From NCBI RefSeq assembly GCF_000236805.1, contig NZ_AGFX01000047.1, forward strand, positions 1 through 64,000: 64,000 bases of DNA, given 5' to 3'. Shown piece after piece: positions 1 through 10,955 of this stretch. The translations under genes and the position numbers were made by a program. Below the pieces are notes generated by a model, which was not told the DNA's origin, searched no databases, and saw nothing but the letters and a program-made list of their open reading frames with translations. Positions within the stretch are counted from its first letter, which is position 1. Each line of letters opens with the position of its first letter. Source of the stretch: Paenibacillus peoriae KCTC 3763. Lineage in GTDB: Bacteria > Bacillota > Bacilli > Paenibacillales > Paenibacillaceae.

Positions 1-233
1 AGCGACAGATTGCTCCGTCTTTCCTCCTTCTCCCATGCAGAAAAAGGATGTATCGGGTATTAGCTACCGTTTCCGGTAGTTATCCCTGTCTTGTGGGCAG
101 GTTGCCTACGTGTTACTCACCCGTCCGCCGCTAGGTTGTTTAGAAGCAAGCTTCTAAACAACCCCGCTCGACTTGCATGTATTAGGCACGCCGCCAGCGT
201 TCGTCCTGAGCCAGGATCAAACTCTCCAATAAA
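1..233 (-). rRNA. 16S ribosomal RNA, 5' end (partial)
   Basis: Read on the minus strand this is the start of a bacterial 16S rRNA. The universal 27F region (AGAGTTTGATCCTGGCTCAG) lies at about 207-226, followed by the GACGAACGCTGGCGGC segment. A V1 stem built from GGTTGTTTAGAAGC and its complement follows, then the GGACGGGTGAGTAACACG block near 110-130. The mature 5' end is placed at the TTTATTGGAGAG sequence by analogy with Bacillus. The gene runs off the left edge of the window, so only about 230 nt are present. Confidence 0.97.
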
Positions 234-387
234 GACCAACCGAAGTTGGTTATAGAAAGAGCGATTAGCTCATTTTTAATGCTAGCGATTCTTCTCTATA
301 AAAGAAGAAATCTTTATTTTCATCATCCATTTGTTCAGTTTTCAAAGAACTTGTCTGTACTCGACTGTTCAACGAGCCAGGAATTAG

Positions 388-417
388 ATCATATCATGTT
401 GGTCACTTTCTTGTCAA
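388..417 (-). promoter_or_regulatory. rRNA operon promoter (proximal)
   Basis: On the minus strand TTGACA (412-417) and TATGAT (388-393) are separated by 18 nt. Downstream comes a leader with the GTTCTTTGAAAACTGAACA motif that is common in Bacillales rrn leaders, about 150 nt before the 16S 5' end. Confidence 0.8.
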
Positions 418-484
418 ATCTTTTTTTGATTTTCTTTCAGCAACCTCAACTTTGAGAAAAGTTACTCTCAAAGCAACGTCTAAT

Positions 485-513
485 AATGTAACATGCTTAA
501 AGCTATTTAGCAA
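485..513 (-). promoter_or_regulatory. possible distal rRNA operon promoter
   Basis: TTGCTA (508-513) and TACATT (485-490) have a 17-nt spacer and sit about 95 nt upstream of the stronger promoter. Tandem promoters are usual for Bacillales rrn operons. Both hexamers are imperfect, so this is tentative. Confidence 0.4.
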
Positions 514-568
514 GCATTTTTTTCAAGAAACTTTTCTATAGCTTTTACCTACCACTGAATAGCGACTA

Positions 569-604
569 ACAAAACAGCCATCCCGTCCTCAAACGGAATG
601 GCTG
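569..604 (-). terminator. terminator of the pcrB-pcrA-ligA operon
   Basis: The arms CAGCCATTCCGT and ACGGGATGGCTG form a stem followed by TTTTGTT on the minus strand, 17 nt after the ligA stop codon. Confidence 0.8.
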
Positions 605-620
605 CACTCATTACCAACGA

Positions 621-2675
<2,055 letters not shown>

Positions 2676-2723
2676 CTAGGCACTCTGCCACTGTGAGGCT
2701 CGAGATTTAATGATGTGTAAGAT

Positions 2724-5048
2724 TTATTCTACTTTTGTGATCGGCGCAAAGCCAGCCAGCAGACGTTTGACCCCGACCGGAGCCGGGAAAGCGATCTGAA
2801 GCTCCATATCATTGCCTGTGCCTTTGACAGCCACAATGGTCCCCACTCCCCACTTGCCATGCTGTACCTTGTCTCCAGCAGCAAAAATAGCAGGGCCCCC
2901 TGCCGAAACTCCCGGGGAAGGCTTAGGCGATGAAGATGTCGTTACGGTAACACGCGACGACGCAGAAGCGGTTGAGCCACTACGGCTCATCGAATCAAAG
3001 GAACGCTCTCCGCCAAAGTTACTGCCACTGCTTTTACCCAGTCCACGCCCGCCATAAGAGCCACCTACATTGCCTGAACGACGGTAGCGGTCCTGCTTGA
3101 TGATCGTATCCTCTTTTAATTCATCCGGAATCTCTTCCAGAAAGCGTGACGGCGGATTGGCTGTTGTACGACCAAACAAAGTACGCATTTGTGCGCATGT
3201 AAGGAACAGCTGCTCCTCTGCACGGGTAATGCCGACATACGCCAATCTGCGCTCTTCCTCAAGCTCTTCATTATCCAAAAAGGCCCTGCTGTGAGGGAAT
3301 ACTCCCTCTTCCATACCGACAATAAATACAATCGGAAACTCCAAACCTTTTGCGCTGTGCATGGTCATCAATACAACAGCATCACTTTGCTCGTCTTCAT
3401 CGTCATTCATGGAATCTATATCGGCGATAAGAGCAAGGTCGGTCAGGAAGGAGACCAGCGATTTGTCCTCCGCCCCTTTCTCAAACTCCATGGTTACCGA
3501 TAGAAACTCATCAATATTCTCCAGGCGCGCACGTGATTCGAGGGTGTTCTCGTTTTGCAACTCCAGTCGGTACTGGGTGGTTTCCAGCATTTTTTCTGTT
3601 AGCTCCGTGACCGACAAATAGTCCACCATCCGACTCAAGCCTTCGATCATATCGTAAAACTCGACCAGCGCATTGCGTGTACGTCCGGCAAAGCCCAAAT
3701 CGTCAACCACTTGTAACACACGGAAGATAGAGACTCCACGCTCCGCTGCGGCTGCCTGCAACTTACCAACGGTCGTGTCTCCGATGCTGCGTTTGGGCAC
3801 GTTAATGATTCGCATCAGGCTGATATCGTCGTCAGGATTAGAGAGCAGGCGCAGATAGGCCAGCAGGTCCTTAATCTCTTTACGATCATAGAACTTAATC
3901 CCGCCAACGATCTGATACGGTATATCCGATTTGATCAAAATTTCCTCGACGACCCGAGACTGAGCATTGGTACGATACAAAATGGCATGATGGCTATAGG
4001 TTTTGCCTGCATTAATATTCTTATTAATTTCGGAGGCAATAAAATAGCCCTCGTCGTGCTCCGAGTCAGCACGGTAAACTTTAATCTTGGCTCCGCCTTC
4101 TTTGTCGGTCCATAGCTTTTTCGGCTTGCGGCCTGTATTTTGCGCAATCACTTCATTCGCTGCATTCAGTATGTTCGAGGTTGACCGATAGTTCTGCTCC
4201 AGCAAAATGGTACGTGCTTCCGGGTAGTCCTCTTCAAAGTTCAAAATGTTGCTAATATCCGCGCCCCGCCATCTGTAGATGGATTGATCACTGTCACCTA
4301 CTACGCAAATCCGGTGATGCTTATCGGCCAGCATTTTGCACAGCATATACTGCGCACGGTTCGTATCCTGATATTCATCGACATGAATGTACTGAAATTT
4401 CTTTTGATAGAAATCCAGCACCTCAGGTACTTCTTTAAAAAGCTGAATCGTTGCCATGATCAAATCATCAAAATCAAGAGAGTTGTTATTTTTGAGCCGT
4501 TGTTGGTACTTGGTATATACCTTCGCCACAATTCCTTCAAAATAGTCACCAATCTTGCGCTCATACATTTCAGGAGTGACCAGTTCATTTTTAGCCGTGC
4601 TCATCATAGATTGAACCGCTTTGGGTTCAAATTTTTTGGTATCTATGTTCAGATCCTTCATGCAGTTCCGAATGACAGACAATTGATCGGTCGAATCCAA
4701 AATGCTGAAATTGGAGGTAAATCCGATCCGTTCGATATCCCGACGCAAAATACGCACACACATCGAGTGAAATGTGGATACCCACACGTCTCTCCCCTGC
4801 GGGCCAATCAGCTTGGATACGCGATCCTGCATCTCACGCGCAGCCTTGTTCGTAAAGGTAATCGCCAAAATACCCCATGGAGCCGTCTTGCGGGTCGCGA
4901 TGAGGTAGGCTATTCGGTGCGTGAGCACCCGTGTCTTGCCACTGCCTGCACCAGCCATAATCAGCAGTGGACCATCCACTACCTCCACGGCCTGACGCTG
5001 AGGTGGATTTAGGCGAGCTACAGCCTCGTGTATATCTATTGATTGCAT
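2724..5048 (-). CDS. pcrA: ATP-dependent DNA helicase PcrA (UvrD/Rep family)
   Basis: Superfamily 1A 3'-5' helicase for rolling-circle replication, repair and removal of RecA filaments. Visible motifs are Walker A (AGAGSGKT), Walker B (DEYQDTN), the QNYRS motif, and the C-terminal [10 protein letters not shown] motif VI. A Ser/Gly-rich linker near residue 670 leads to the small Tudor-like C-terminal domain ([14 protein letters not shown]) that binds RNA polymerase in this family. The open frame reaches 5078, but AAGGAG sits 8 nt before the ATG at 5048, giving 774 aa, a usual PcrA size. It lies 42 nt after pcrB and 87 nt before ligA. Confidence 0.97.
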   Translation of the reverse strand: MQSIDIHEAVARLNPPQRQAVEVVDGPLLIMAGAGSGKTRVLTHRIAYLIATRKTAPWGILAITFTNKAAREMQDRVSKLIGPQGRDVWVSTFHSMCVRILRRDIERIGFTSNFSILDSTDQLSVIRNCMKDLNIDTKKFEPKAVQSMMSTAKNELVTPEMYERKIGDYFEGIVAKVYTKYQQRLKNNNSLDFDDLIMATIQLFKEVPEVLDFYQKKFQYIHVDEYQDTNRAQYMLCKMLADKHHRICVVGDSDQSIYRWRGADISNILNFEEDYPEARTILLEQNYRSTSNILNAANEVIAQNTGRKPKKLWTDKEGGAKIKVYRADSEHDEGYFIASEINKNINAGKTYSHHAILYRTNAQSRVVEEILIKSDIPYQIVGGIKFYDRKEIKDLLAYLRLLSNPDDDISLMRIINVPKRSIGDTTVGKLQAAAAERGVSIFRVLQVVDDLGFAGRTRNALVEFYDMIEGLSRMVDYLSVTELTEKMLETTQYRLELQNENTLESRARLENIDEFLSVTMEFEKGAEDKSLVSFLTDLALIADIDSMNDDEDEQSDAVVLMTMHSAKGLEFPIVFIVGMEEGVFPHSRAFLDNEELEEERRLAYVGITRAEEQLFLTCAQMRTLFGRTTANPPSRFLEEIPDELKEDTIIKQDRYRRSGNVGGSYGGRGLGKSSGSNFGGERSFDSMSRSGSTASASSRVTVTTSSSPKPSPGVSAGGPAIFAAGDKVQHGKWGVGTIVAVKGTGNDMELQIAFPAPVGVKRLLAGFAPITKVE

Positions 5049-5090
5049 GCGTGCATGCTCCTTTCTCCGAGCTTCCATAAAATAAACGTT

Positions 5091-5783
5091 CTATACTTTC
5101 AATTTCACAGCCACCGTCTCCAGCGCTTTTGCCAAGTCACGGTAAATGATGTTCCCTACTACAATGGTGTCACAAACGGCAGCCGCTTGTAACGCGGTAG
5201 ATTTATCCACGATACCTCCTCCGTACAGGACACGAGAGCACTCTGTGCTACGATGTATTTTTTGTACCAGCTCCATATCCCCAAAGGTACCGCTATATTC
5301 CACATATACAATCTGCAGATGCATGAGCTTGTCAGCAATCTGCGCATAGGAGACAGCTGATGAAGCACTCAGCGAAGTTTCTGCCCCGGTAAGCTTAGCA
5401 ACTGTAGAGTCTCCGTTCAAAACAATATATCCCTCTGTCACAAGCAAATCCCAAGGAATCATATAGCCAAACTGCTCAATCGCACGCTGGTGCTGCCCTA
5501 CGATCCAATTACTGTCCATGGTATTCAGTACCATGGGAATCATATATAGATCAAACCCCGGCACGACAGCCTCCAGATCGGACACCTCTAGCACACACGG
5601 CACCTCATAATGCCGAACCCGCGACAGTAAATCCACCGTATTTTCATAGGTAATGCCTGATGAACCTCCTACCATAATGGCGTCCGTACCAGACATACAC
5701 ACGGCGTCCAGCGCCTCATCGTCCAGTTTCTTGTCAGGATCAAGCTTAAATACATGTCTCCATGATTGAATTGAATCTGCCAA
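5091..5783 (-). CDS. pcrB: Heptaprenylglyceryl phosphate synthase PcrB
   Basis: TIM-barrel prenyltransferase that joins a heptaprenyl group to sn-glycerol-1-phosphate, making an archaea-type ether lipid precursor in Bacillales. Family features seen are HVFKLDPDK near the N-terminus, GTDAIMVGGS, the YVEYSGTFGD stretch and LYGGGIVDKS, plus GNIIYRD for phosphate binding. A TTG start at 5783 is chosen because GGAGGA lies 7 nt upstream and the protein then begins MADSIQSW, as in homologues; an in-frame ATG at 5801 overlaps the ribosome site. First gene of the operon with pcrA and ligA. Confidence 0.95.
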   Translation of the reverse strand: MADSIQSWRHVFKLDPDKKLDDEALDAVCMSGTDAIMVGGSSGITYENTVDLLSRVRHYEVPCVLEVSDLEAVVPGFDLYMIPMVLNTMDSNWIVGQHQRAIEQFGYMIPWDLLVTEGYIVLNGDSTVAKLTGAETSLSASSAVSYAQIADKLMHLQIVYVEYSGTFGDMELVQKIHRSTECSRVLYGGGIVDKSTALQAAAVCDTIVVGNIIYRDLAKALETVAVKLKV

Positions 5784-5861
5784 CACACATTCCTCCAGCA
5801 TCCTATGCTTTTGTCATAATCCGTACAATCTGAATTCGATATCCAAAAGCGTTCTATGCTA

Positions 5862-5890
5862 AGTCTATGACAGTGCTCAAATGGTGTCAA
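5862..5890 (-). promoter_or_regulatory. promoter of pcrB-pcrA-ligA
   Basis: TTGACA (5885-5890) and TAGACT (5862-5867) on the minus strand are separated by 17 nt, about 75 nt before the pcrB start. Confidence 0.6.
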
Positions 5891-6011
5891 TGTTCGTATT
5901 CGATGGGAACACTCAGCTCCCCCCGACTGATGCAAGGTTTCCACTAGAGCACCATCCGTCTGAGCAGTCGCACAATACAATAGGTAACTTTTAAGTTCAG
6001 CTTATATAAAC

Positions 6012-6043
6012 ACAAAAACACCCTCCGGCTGAACCGAAGGGTG
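6012..6043 (-). terminator. terminator of the glycan locus (last gene)
   Basis: CACCCTTCGG and CCGGAGGGTG form a 10-bp stem with one G-T pair, followed by TTTTTGTG on the minus strand, just after the sugar transferase stop codon. Confidence 0.85.
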
Positions 6044-6051
6044 ACTCTGGA

Positions 6052-7452
6052 TTAATATGCGTTTTTGAAACCGTTGCGAATCGTGCGGAAAATAATTTTA
6101 ATATCGAATAAGAGCGACCAATTCTCAATATAGAAAATGTCATGTTTAATCCGTTCCTCAATGGACGTATCTCCACGCAGCCCGTTACTCTGTGCCCAGC
6201 CTGTGATTCCGGGACGAACATGGTGCTTCACCATGTATTTAGGAATTTCCTCACGGAACTGATCCACATAATACGGTCTTTCCGGACGAGGGCCAACGAC
6301 ACTCATATCTCCCAGCAGCACGTTGAAAAACTGTGGCAGCTCATCGAGGCTCGTTTTACGGATAAAGGAACCGAAACGCGTGCGCCTTGGGTCATTAGCA
6401 GTCGTCCATCCTGTATCTTCAGTCCCAGGCGGCAGCACCTTCATCGAGCGAAATTTGTACATTCGGAAGGTACGACGATTCAAGCCTACCCGTTCCTGCT
6501 TAAAAATGATGGGGCCTCGCGATGTAACCATCACACCAATCGCCACGGCCAGCATGATCGGAGCGGTCAGAATAATAGCGAATAAAGAGAATAAAATATC
6601 GAACAGACGCTTGAATAACCGGTTTCCCGCTACATCCAGCGGAATATCCCGTACATTGATCATCGGCATGCCTGCGAAGTTATCAAAATACGGTCGAGCT
6701 GGCAAATAGTCGAAAAAGTCGGGAATAATAAGCGTGCGTACCCCAGCCTTTTCACACATGTTGATAATTTTAGGGTACTTATCGTGGGCATCCAGCGGTA
6801 GAGCCAGAATGACCTCATCAATCATCAGGCTCGACAGCGTTGCCTCCAATTGATCTAATCCTCCGAGAATCGGGCGGAAATGGGCTTTTTCCTCTTCGCT
6901 CCAGTAGCGATTATCATCCAGAAATCCCACCACTTCATACCCCAAATCAGGATACTGTCCCAGATTATGATAAAACCGTTGGCCCAAAGAGCCTGCCCCG
7001 AGAATGAGCATGAATTGCTTATTGTACCCTTTTTGACGGAGAGCTTTAAGAATTCGCTTCAAAAAATATCGGTAAAATAAAATCAGCAGCACATTCCCAA
7101 CCATATAGATCGCTAGGTAGGAGCGCGAAATATCAATTTGCTTGACGAAGAACATGACACTCAGCAATACAAACAAGCCAACAATGTGAATCTGGGTGAC
7201 ACGAAATACGTCGTCTGCAAATCGCTTTTTGCGCTTGGGTGAATAGAGCGAGAACAGCATTCCCAGTACCACGGCAATCAGACCGTAAATTAAGCTCCAG
7301 CCCCCGTACACTTGAATAGGAAGCGGCTCTGTATAGGTAATCCATTCACTTTCAAATTTAAAGAACCAAGCGATCAGGAAAGATAACTGAATGACCGCGA
7401 AATCCGCCACAATATACAATTGGGTTAAAAATCGTTGATTTCTGCGTATCAT
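6052..7452 (-). CDS. Polyprenyl-phosphate hexose-1-phosphate transferase (WcaJ/WsfP type)
   Basis: Membrane enzyme that starts glycan assembly by moving a hexose-1-phosphate from a UDP-sugar to undecaprenyl phosphate. Four to five hydrophobic helices fill the first 150 residues. A CoA-binding-like segment (LILGAGSLGQRF, VGFLDDN) comes next, then another helix and the bacterial sugar transferase domain with KRLFDILFSL, the YKFRSM motif and RKTSLDELPQ...VGPRPE. At 466 aa it matches WbaP/WcaJ/WsfP proteins. Its start overlaps the stop of the upstream glycosyltransferase by ATGA, so the two are translationally coupled. Whether the sugar is glucose or galactose cannot be read from the sequence. 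Confidence 0.9.
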   Translation of the reverse strand: MIRRNQRFLTQLYIVADFAVIQLSFLIAWFFKFESEWITYTEPLPIQVYGGWSLIYGLIAVVLGMLFSLYSPKRKKRFADDVFRVTQIHIVGLFVLLSVMFFVKQIDISRSYLAIYMVGNVLLILFYRYFLKRILKALRQKGYNKQFMLILGAGSLGQRFYHNLGQYPDLGYEVVGFLDDNRYWSEEEKAHFRPILGGLDQLEATLSSLMIDEVILALPLDAHDKYPKIINMCEKAGVRTLIIPDFFDYLPARPYFDNFAGMPMINVRDIPLDVAGNRLFKRLFDILFSLFAIILTAPIMLAVAIGVMVTSRGPIIFKQERVGLNRRTFRMYKFRSMKVLPPGTEDTGWTTANDPRRTRFGSFIRKTSLDELPQFFNVLLGDMSVVGPRPERPYYVDQFREEIPKYMVKHHVRPGITGWAQSNGLRGDTSIEERIKHDIFYIENWSLLFDIKIIFRTIRNGFKNAY

Positions 7453-8357
7453 GCTTTCACCTCGGTACGAGATTGTTCGCCGCTGTCCGGTTTGACCGGT
7501 GCAGACAGTTTGTTTTTCAAAAAGGCCATTCCAAATTTCACCGCAATCCCCGCGTAGACAGCCATGTTGGTGATCCAGCTGTACTGCTGTTTATAATGCT
7601 TGCGGTGAAACACCCACATAGCTCTATGAAACTCATAAATAATTTTCAAAGGACGACGGCGAGCGCTCCCCCCTTTGATATGAACAATATATGTGCGCGG
7701 GTAGTAGTAAATGCCCCACCCTGCTTGTTTAATCCGGTAACACCAATCAATATCCTCACCATACATAAAAAAGGTTTCGTCCAGGCCGCCGACCTGCTCA
7801 ATCGTCTCGCGACGCACCAGCATAAAAGCTCCAACCAGCACATCCACGGGATACTCATCATCCGGGCTTAGATGTCCAAGCTGATATTGGTTATACTTCG
7901 GATTATCCGGGTAACGCTTCGACCAGCCAAAGGCGTAATAAAAGGAAGCAGACGGCGTTGGAAATCCACGCTTGCATGCCTTATCCAGCGAACCATCCGG
8001 CAAGATGACCTTGCAGCCCGCTGCTCCCATGTCCGGATGCGTATCCATAAACTGAATCATCGTATCCAGTGTGTCCGGCTGCACCAGCGTATCGGAATTC
8101 AACAGCAATACATAGCGCCCACTGGCCACTTCCATTCCCTGATTGTTTGCCTTGGCGAAACCAGTGTTATCCTCATTGGCAATCAATATAATCTCCGGGT
8201 ATGCAGCACGGATAGCCTCAACAGACCCGTCACTGGAATGATTGTCGATGACAATCACTTCAAATCGATATTGCGTCTTGGACGCATACACCGACTGCAA
8301 ACAATCCAGCGTCAATCGACATGTATTATAGTTGACGACCAGTATGCTTACATCCAT
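7449..8357 (-). CDS. Family 2 glycosyltransferase, rhamnosyltransferase (WbbL) type
   Basis: Cytoplasmic GT-A enzyme expected to add a sugar, probably rhamnose, to the lipid-linked primer. The start VSILVVNYNT, the LLNSDTLV metal-binding region, and ETFFMYGEDIDWCYR near residue 205 are typical of the WbbL/RfbF group. A C-terminal hydrophobic stretch (WITNMAVYAGIAVKFGMAF) may touch the membrane. Two starts are possible: TTG at 8363 with a 4-nt gap to AGGAG, or ATG at 8357 with a 10-nt gap; the ATG is taken. Coupled to the following sugar-1-phosphate transferase. Confidence 0.88.
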   Translation of the reverse strand: MDVSILVVNYNTCRLTLDCLQSVYASKTQYRFEVIVIDNHSSDGSVEAIRAAYPEIILIANEDNTGFAKANNQGMEVASGRYVLLLNSDTLVQPDTLDTMIQFMDTHPDMGAAGCKVILPDGSLDKACKRGFPTPSASFYYAFGWSKRYPDNPKYNQYQLGHLSPDDEYPVDVLVGAFMLVRRETIEQVGGLDETFFMYGEDIDWCYRIKQAGWGIYYYPRTYIVHIKGGSARRRPLKIIYEFHRAMWVFHRKHYKQQYSWITNMAVYAGIAVKFGMAFLKNKLSAPVKPDSGEQSRTEVKA

Positions 8358-8404
8358 ATTCAAAACGCTCCTGACAAATTCAGTAATCTATTCTACTATC
8401 GACT

Positions 8405-8413
8405 ATTATAGCA
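8405..8413 (-). promoter_or_regulatory. extended -10 promoter for the GT2/WsfP-type pair
   Basis: TGCTATAAT on the minus strand is an extended -10 element about 50 nt before the glycosyltransferase start. No good -35 is seen. It suggests these two genes are transcribed separately from the rfbD-ending block. Confidence 0.5.
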
Positions 8414-8488
8414 TACCCCACAGACTACGGGACGCAAAAAAGCACATAACTTGTAACCTTACACAGCATACAGGATTTTGCAAAATTC

Positions 8489-8517
8489 TTGAGGTCTAAA
8501 AATCATCGTGGTAAGAT
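8489..8517 (+). promoter_or_regulatory. promoter of the candidate antitoxin RNA
   Basis: TTGAGG (8489-8494) and TAAGAT (8512-8517) are separated by 17 nt on the plus strand and point into the 3' end of the small toxin gene transcribed from the other strand. Confidence 0.55.
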
Positions 8518-8525
8518 ATACATGG

Positions 8526-8550
8526 AAAAAGGGCTGGTGCCAGCCAGCCC
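8526..8550 (-). terminator. minus-strand hairpin terminator
   Basis: GGGCTGG-CTGGCA-CCAGCCC followed by TTTTT on the minus strand. It would stop toxin mRNA read-through before the promoter of the downstream glycosyltransferase. Confidence 0.65.
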
Positions 8551-8598
8551 CTGCACAACCAACGCTCCAAGAGCGGACGGTTTTGAAACAATCAGGCC

Positions 8599-8635
8599 GA
8601 AAATAGACCCTTCCTTGAGGGGGTGGTCTATTTTC
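8599..8635. terminator. bidirectional terminator shared by toxin mRNA and antisense RNA
   Basis: GAAAATAGACC and GGTCTATTTTC form a perfect 11-bp stem. The toxin stop codon (8628-8630) lies inside the stem. Converging transcripts from both sides would end here. Confidence 0.7.
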
Positions 8636-8720
8636 GTTTGTTAAACTCTAACAGTGTGACGATTAACGCCCCGAACGTCAGCATTAAACTGAGCGCCTCA
8701 AACACTGTCACAGGCTTCAC
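8628..8720 (-). CDS. Putative holin-like toxin (type I toxin-antitoxin system)
   Basis: A 30-residue peptide reading MKPVTVFEAL-SLMLTFGALI-VTLLEFNKRK, with the VTVFEALSLM...F..LI...L signature of the Firmicute holin-like toxin family: one membrane helix and a basic tail. The GTG start at 8720 follows GAGGAGGGGGG very closely; a second GTG three codons on would leave a more usual gap. The CTCC-CGA-GGAG sequence around the ribosome site can fold back, so translation may be restrained. A -10 TATAAT lies at 8781-8786. It is too short for ordinary gene finding. Product class is well supported by the motif; toxicity is inference. Confidence 0.75.
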   Translation of the reverse strand: MKPVTVFEALSLMLTFGALIVTLLEFNKRK

Positions 8721-8780
8721 CCCCCTCCTCGGGAGAGTTAGCCGACCGCCCTTGCCAGCCTATATCGGTTGTGCCTCTCA

Positions 8781-8786
8781 ATTATA
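8781..8786 (-). promoter_or_regulatory. -10 element of the holin-like toxin gene
   Basis: TATAAT on the minus strand, in the context TAGTATAATTGAG, about 60 nt before the toxin start. The -35 region is poor. Confidence 0.5.
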
Positions 8787-8984
8787 CTATATTTTTCCAT
8801 AAAGGAACATGCATTCGATGGTTTTTTATCTAGCATTCATTTGTACCTTTGATTATTTGACGCTTGTATCTGGAAAAAAGTTTCAAATGTATTTCATGCG
8901 AGGAAATAATCCCTTTTGGTAGCTGTCCAGAAATTGTTCAATATCTTTATAACGCATTGAAATTTGAAAGACATATGTCTCTAC
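8787..8984. other. intergenic stretch without recognised features
   Basis: AT-rich sequence between the toxin promoter and the terminator after rfbD. No ORF with a ribosome site and no further hairpin with a T-run were seen. Confidence 0.5.
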
Positions 8985-9020
8985 ATAATAAAATCTCCCA
9001 ATCATAACATGATGGGAGAT
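8985..9020 (-). terminator. terminator after rfbD
   Basis: ATCTCCCA and TGGGAGAT pair, with TCAT/ATGA extending the stem, followed by TTTTATTATG on the minus strand, 24 nt after the rfbD stop codon. Confidence 0.8.
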
Positions 9021-9043
9021 CGCTGCAGATATATAGCCTACCT

Positions 9044-9919
9044 CTATTTATTGGAACTTTCCAGATACTCTTTTAAAAACTCCCGTAATCCTTCACGCCA
9101 ATTGCGCAAATCATTCAGCCCATTGGTTCGAATCGCTATATGCTCCATGACGGAATTACGTGGACGTGCTGCGGGCCTAGGGAATTGTTCCGTACTACAT
9201 GGGTCCAGTTTCGCTGTCATCTTGGCACCTAATAGTTCTGCCGCATCCTGAAAAATAGCTTGCGTAAACTCATACCAGGTACAAGAACCGCTATTGGACG
9301 CATGATATACGCCATACTTATCAGTTCGAACCAATTCCTCCAGAAAACGAGCCAAATCCACCGTATAGGTAGGTGAGCCTTTCTGATCATTCACGACCTG
9401 AAGGTGCGGCTTTTCCTGTCCAAGCTTCAGCATTGTTTTCACAAAATTGTTCCCGTACAATCCATATACCCAAGAAGTACGAACAATAAAATATCTGGAG
9501 GATAGTGTTTGGGCCAGTATCTCTCCGGCCCGCTTAGACTTTCCGTAAATACTCTGCGGATTCGTATTGTCATACTCATGATATGGTTGCTCCGCTGTTC
9601 CATCGAACACGTAATCCGTGCTGATATACACCAGCTTGGCTCCTGCTTTTTCCGCAGCCAATGCCATATTGCGTGTTCCCGACGCATTGACTTGGTAAGC
9701 CATATCTATATCAGACTCGGCTGCATCCACTGCCGTATACGCTGCACAATGGATGATAGCATCAGGTTGGTACTGTCCCACGATCTTTACAGCCTGCTCC
9801 ATATCCGTTATATCCAGCTGTTCCCGATCGTATCCAAGGACATCATGTCCTCGCTCCTGAAAAACGTTTACTACATCTTTGCCGAGTTGACCGGATGCTC
9901 CAGTAACCAGTACCTTCAT
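9044..9919 (-). CDS. rfbD: dTDP-4-dehydrorhamnose reductase (RmlD/RfbD)
   Basis: Last step of dTDP-L-rhamnose synthesis: NAD(P)H reduction of the 4-keto sugar. The Rossmann motif VTGASGQLGKDV is at the N-terminus, YISTDYVFDG and the catalytic YGKSKRAGE lie near the middle, and RTSWVYG follows. Length 291 aa is normal. The open frame reaches 10078 inside rfbB, but MKVLVTG at 9919 is the family start; it follows the rfbB stop by 1 nt. Clustered with rfbA, rfbC and rfbB, so all four rhamnose genes are present. Confidence 0.95.
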   Translation of the reverse strand: MKVLVTGASGQLGKDVVNVFQERGHDVLGYDREQLDITDMEQAVKIVGQYQPDAIIHCAAYTAVDAAESDIDMAYQVNASGTRNMALAAEKAGAKLVYISTDYVFDGTAEQPYHEYDNTNPQSIYGKSKRAGEILAQTLSSRYFIVRTSWVYGLYGNNFVKTMLKLGQEKPHLQVVNDQKGSPTYTVDLARFLEELVRTDKYGVYHASNSGSCTWYEFTQAIFQDAAELLGAKMTAKLDPCSTEQFPRPAARPRNSVMEHIAIRTNGLNDLRNWREGLREFLKEYLESSNK

Positions 9920-9920
9920 C

Positions 9921-10940
9921 TTACGCATCCCCCAAGCGGGAACCGTACTGCTTAGCATAATATTGCTGGTACTCGCCGGATTGAATACGAGTCCACCATT
10001 CTTTGTTGTCCAAGTACCAACGGATTGTTTCTTTAATACCTGTTTCAAAAGAGTGCTTTGGCTTCCAACCCAGCTCATTCATGGTCTTCGTTGGATCAAT
10101 GCCATAACGGCGGTCATGACCTGGGCGATCCTGCACATACGAAATCAGAGATTCTGGCTTGCCCAGCTCCTCTAATACCGTTTTGACAATATGCACATTC
10201 GTCCGCTCATTATTTCCACCGATATTGTATACCTCACCAAGCTTCCCTTGATGAATGACCAGATCGATTGCGCTGCAATGGTCCTCCACATACAACCAAT
10301 CGCGGATGTTCAAGCCATCTCCATATACAGGTAGCTGCTGATCACTCAACGCACGCGAGATCATCAGTGGAATCAGTTTTTCCGGAAACTGATACGGACC
10401 ATAGTTATTGGAACAACGCGTGATATTCACAGGTAGGCCAAAGGTTTCATGATATGCACGAACCAGCAGATCGCCGCCTGCCTTGGAAGCAGAGTAAGGA
10501 CTATTGGGCTGCAGCGGAGTTTCCTCCGTAAACAAGCCTGTTTCACCCAGAGATCCGTACACCTCATCTGTCGATACCTGTACAAACTTGGTCACATTAT
10601 ATTTCTTGGCTGCGTCCAACAGTACCTGTGTACCAAATACGTTTGTTTTCACAAACACTTCCGGCTCCAAAATACTCCGATCCACATGCGACTCTGCCGC
10701 AAAATTCACCACCACATCAATCCCCTGCTGCATCAGTTGATCAATCGCTTGCGCGTCAGTAATATCCGCTTTCACGAAAGTATGTCTAGGGTGGTTTTCA
10801 ATGGATTTCAAATTTTCCAGGTTACCTGCGTACGTAAGCGCATCTACATTCACAATTTCGTAATCTGGATGCAGTTTTAACATATACAATGCAAAGTTAC
10901 TGCCAATAAATCCGGCACCGCCGGTGACAAGAAGTTTCAT
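9921..10940 (-). CDS. rfbB: dTDP-glucose 4,6-dehydratase (RmlB/RfbB)
   Basis: Second step of dTDP-L-rhamnose synthesis. It shows the N-terminal GGAGFIGSNF nucleotide-binding loop, STDEVYGSLGE with the catalytic acid pair, YSASKAGGD with the Tyr/Lys pair, and NNYGPYQFPEKLIPL. The 339 aa length is usual. The ribosome site TAGGAGG is 7 nt before the ATG. The gene lies 16 nt after gtrA in the same direction. Confidence 0.96.
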   Translation of the reverse strand: MKLLVTGGAGFIGSNFALYMLKLHPDYEIVNVDALTYAGNLENLKSIENHPRHTFVKADITDAQAIDQLMQQGIDVVVNFAAESHVDRSILEPEVFVKTNVFGTQVLLDAAKKYNVTKFVQVSTDEVYGSLGETGLFTEETPLQPNSPYSASKAGGDLLVRAYHETFGLPVNITRCSNNYGPYQFPEKLIPLMISRALSDQQLPVYGDGLNIRDWLYVEDHCSAIDLVIHQGKLGEVYNIGGNNERTNVHIVKTVLEELGKPESLISYVQDRPGHDRRYGIDPTKTMNELGWKPKHSFETGIKETIRWYLDNKEWWTRIQSGEYQQYYAKQYGSRLGDA

Positions 10941-10955
10941 AAAGACCTCCTAAAT

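Larger units (their letters stand above)
8524..8640 (+). ncRNA. candidate antisense (antitoxin) RNA of a type I toxin-antitoxin pair
   Basis: Deduced from the plus-strand promoter at 8489-8517 and the bidirectional hairpin at 8599-8635, which would end an RNA of about 110-120 nt. Its 3' part is complementary to the 3' end of the holin-like toxin mRNA, as in txpA/ratA-type pairs. It begins with a strong GGGCTGG/CCAGCCC hairpin (8531-8550). No coding potential is seen. The existence of the RNA is inference. Confidence 0.45.

Noticed and set aside
246-455. 69-codon plus-strand frame upstream of 16S rRNA
   Set aside because: It covers the rRNA leader and promoter region on the opposite strand and has no ribosome site.
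4284-5012. 242-codon plus-strand frame opposite pcrA
   Set aside because: Antisense shadow without a ribosome site or recognisable motif.
8524-8786. Par/fst-type arrangement with direct repeats for the small toxin pair
   Set aside because: GCACAACC occurs near both 5' ends, but as the same sequence in both RNAs rather than as complementary repeats, so base pairing can only be proposed for the overlapping 3' ends.
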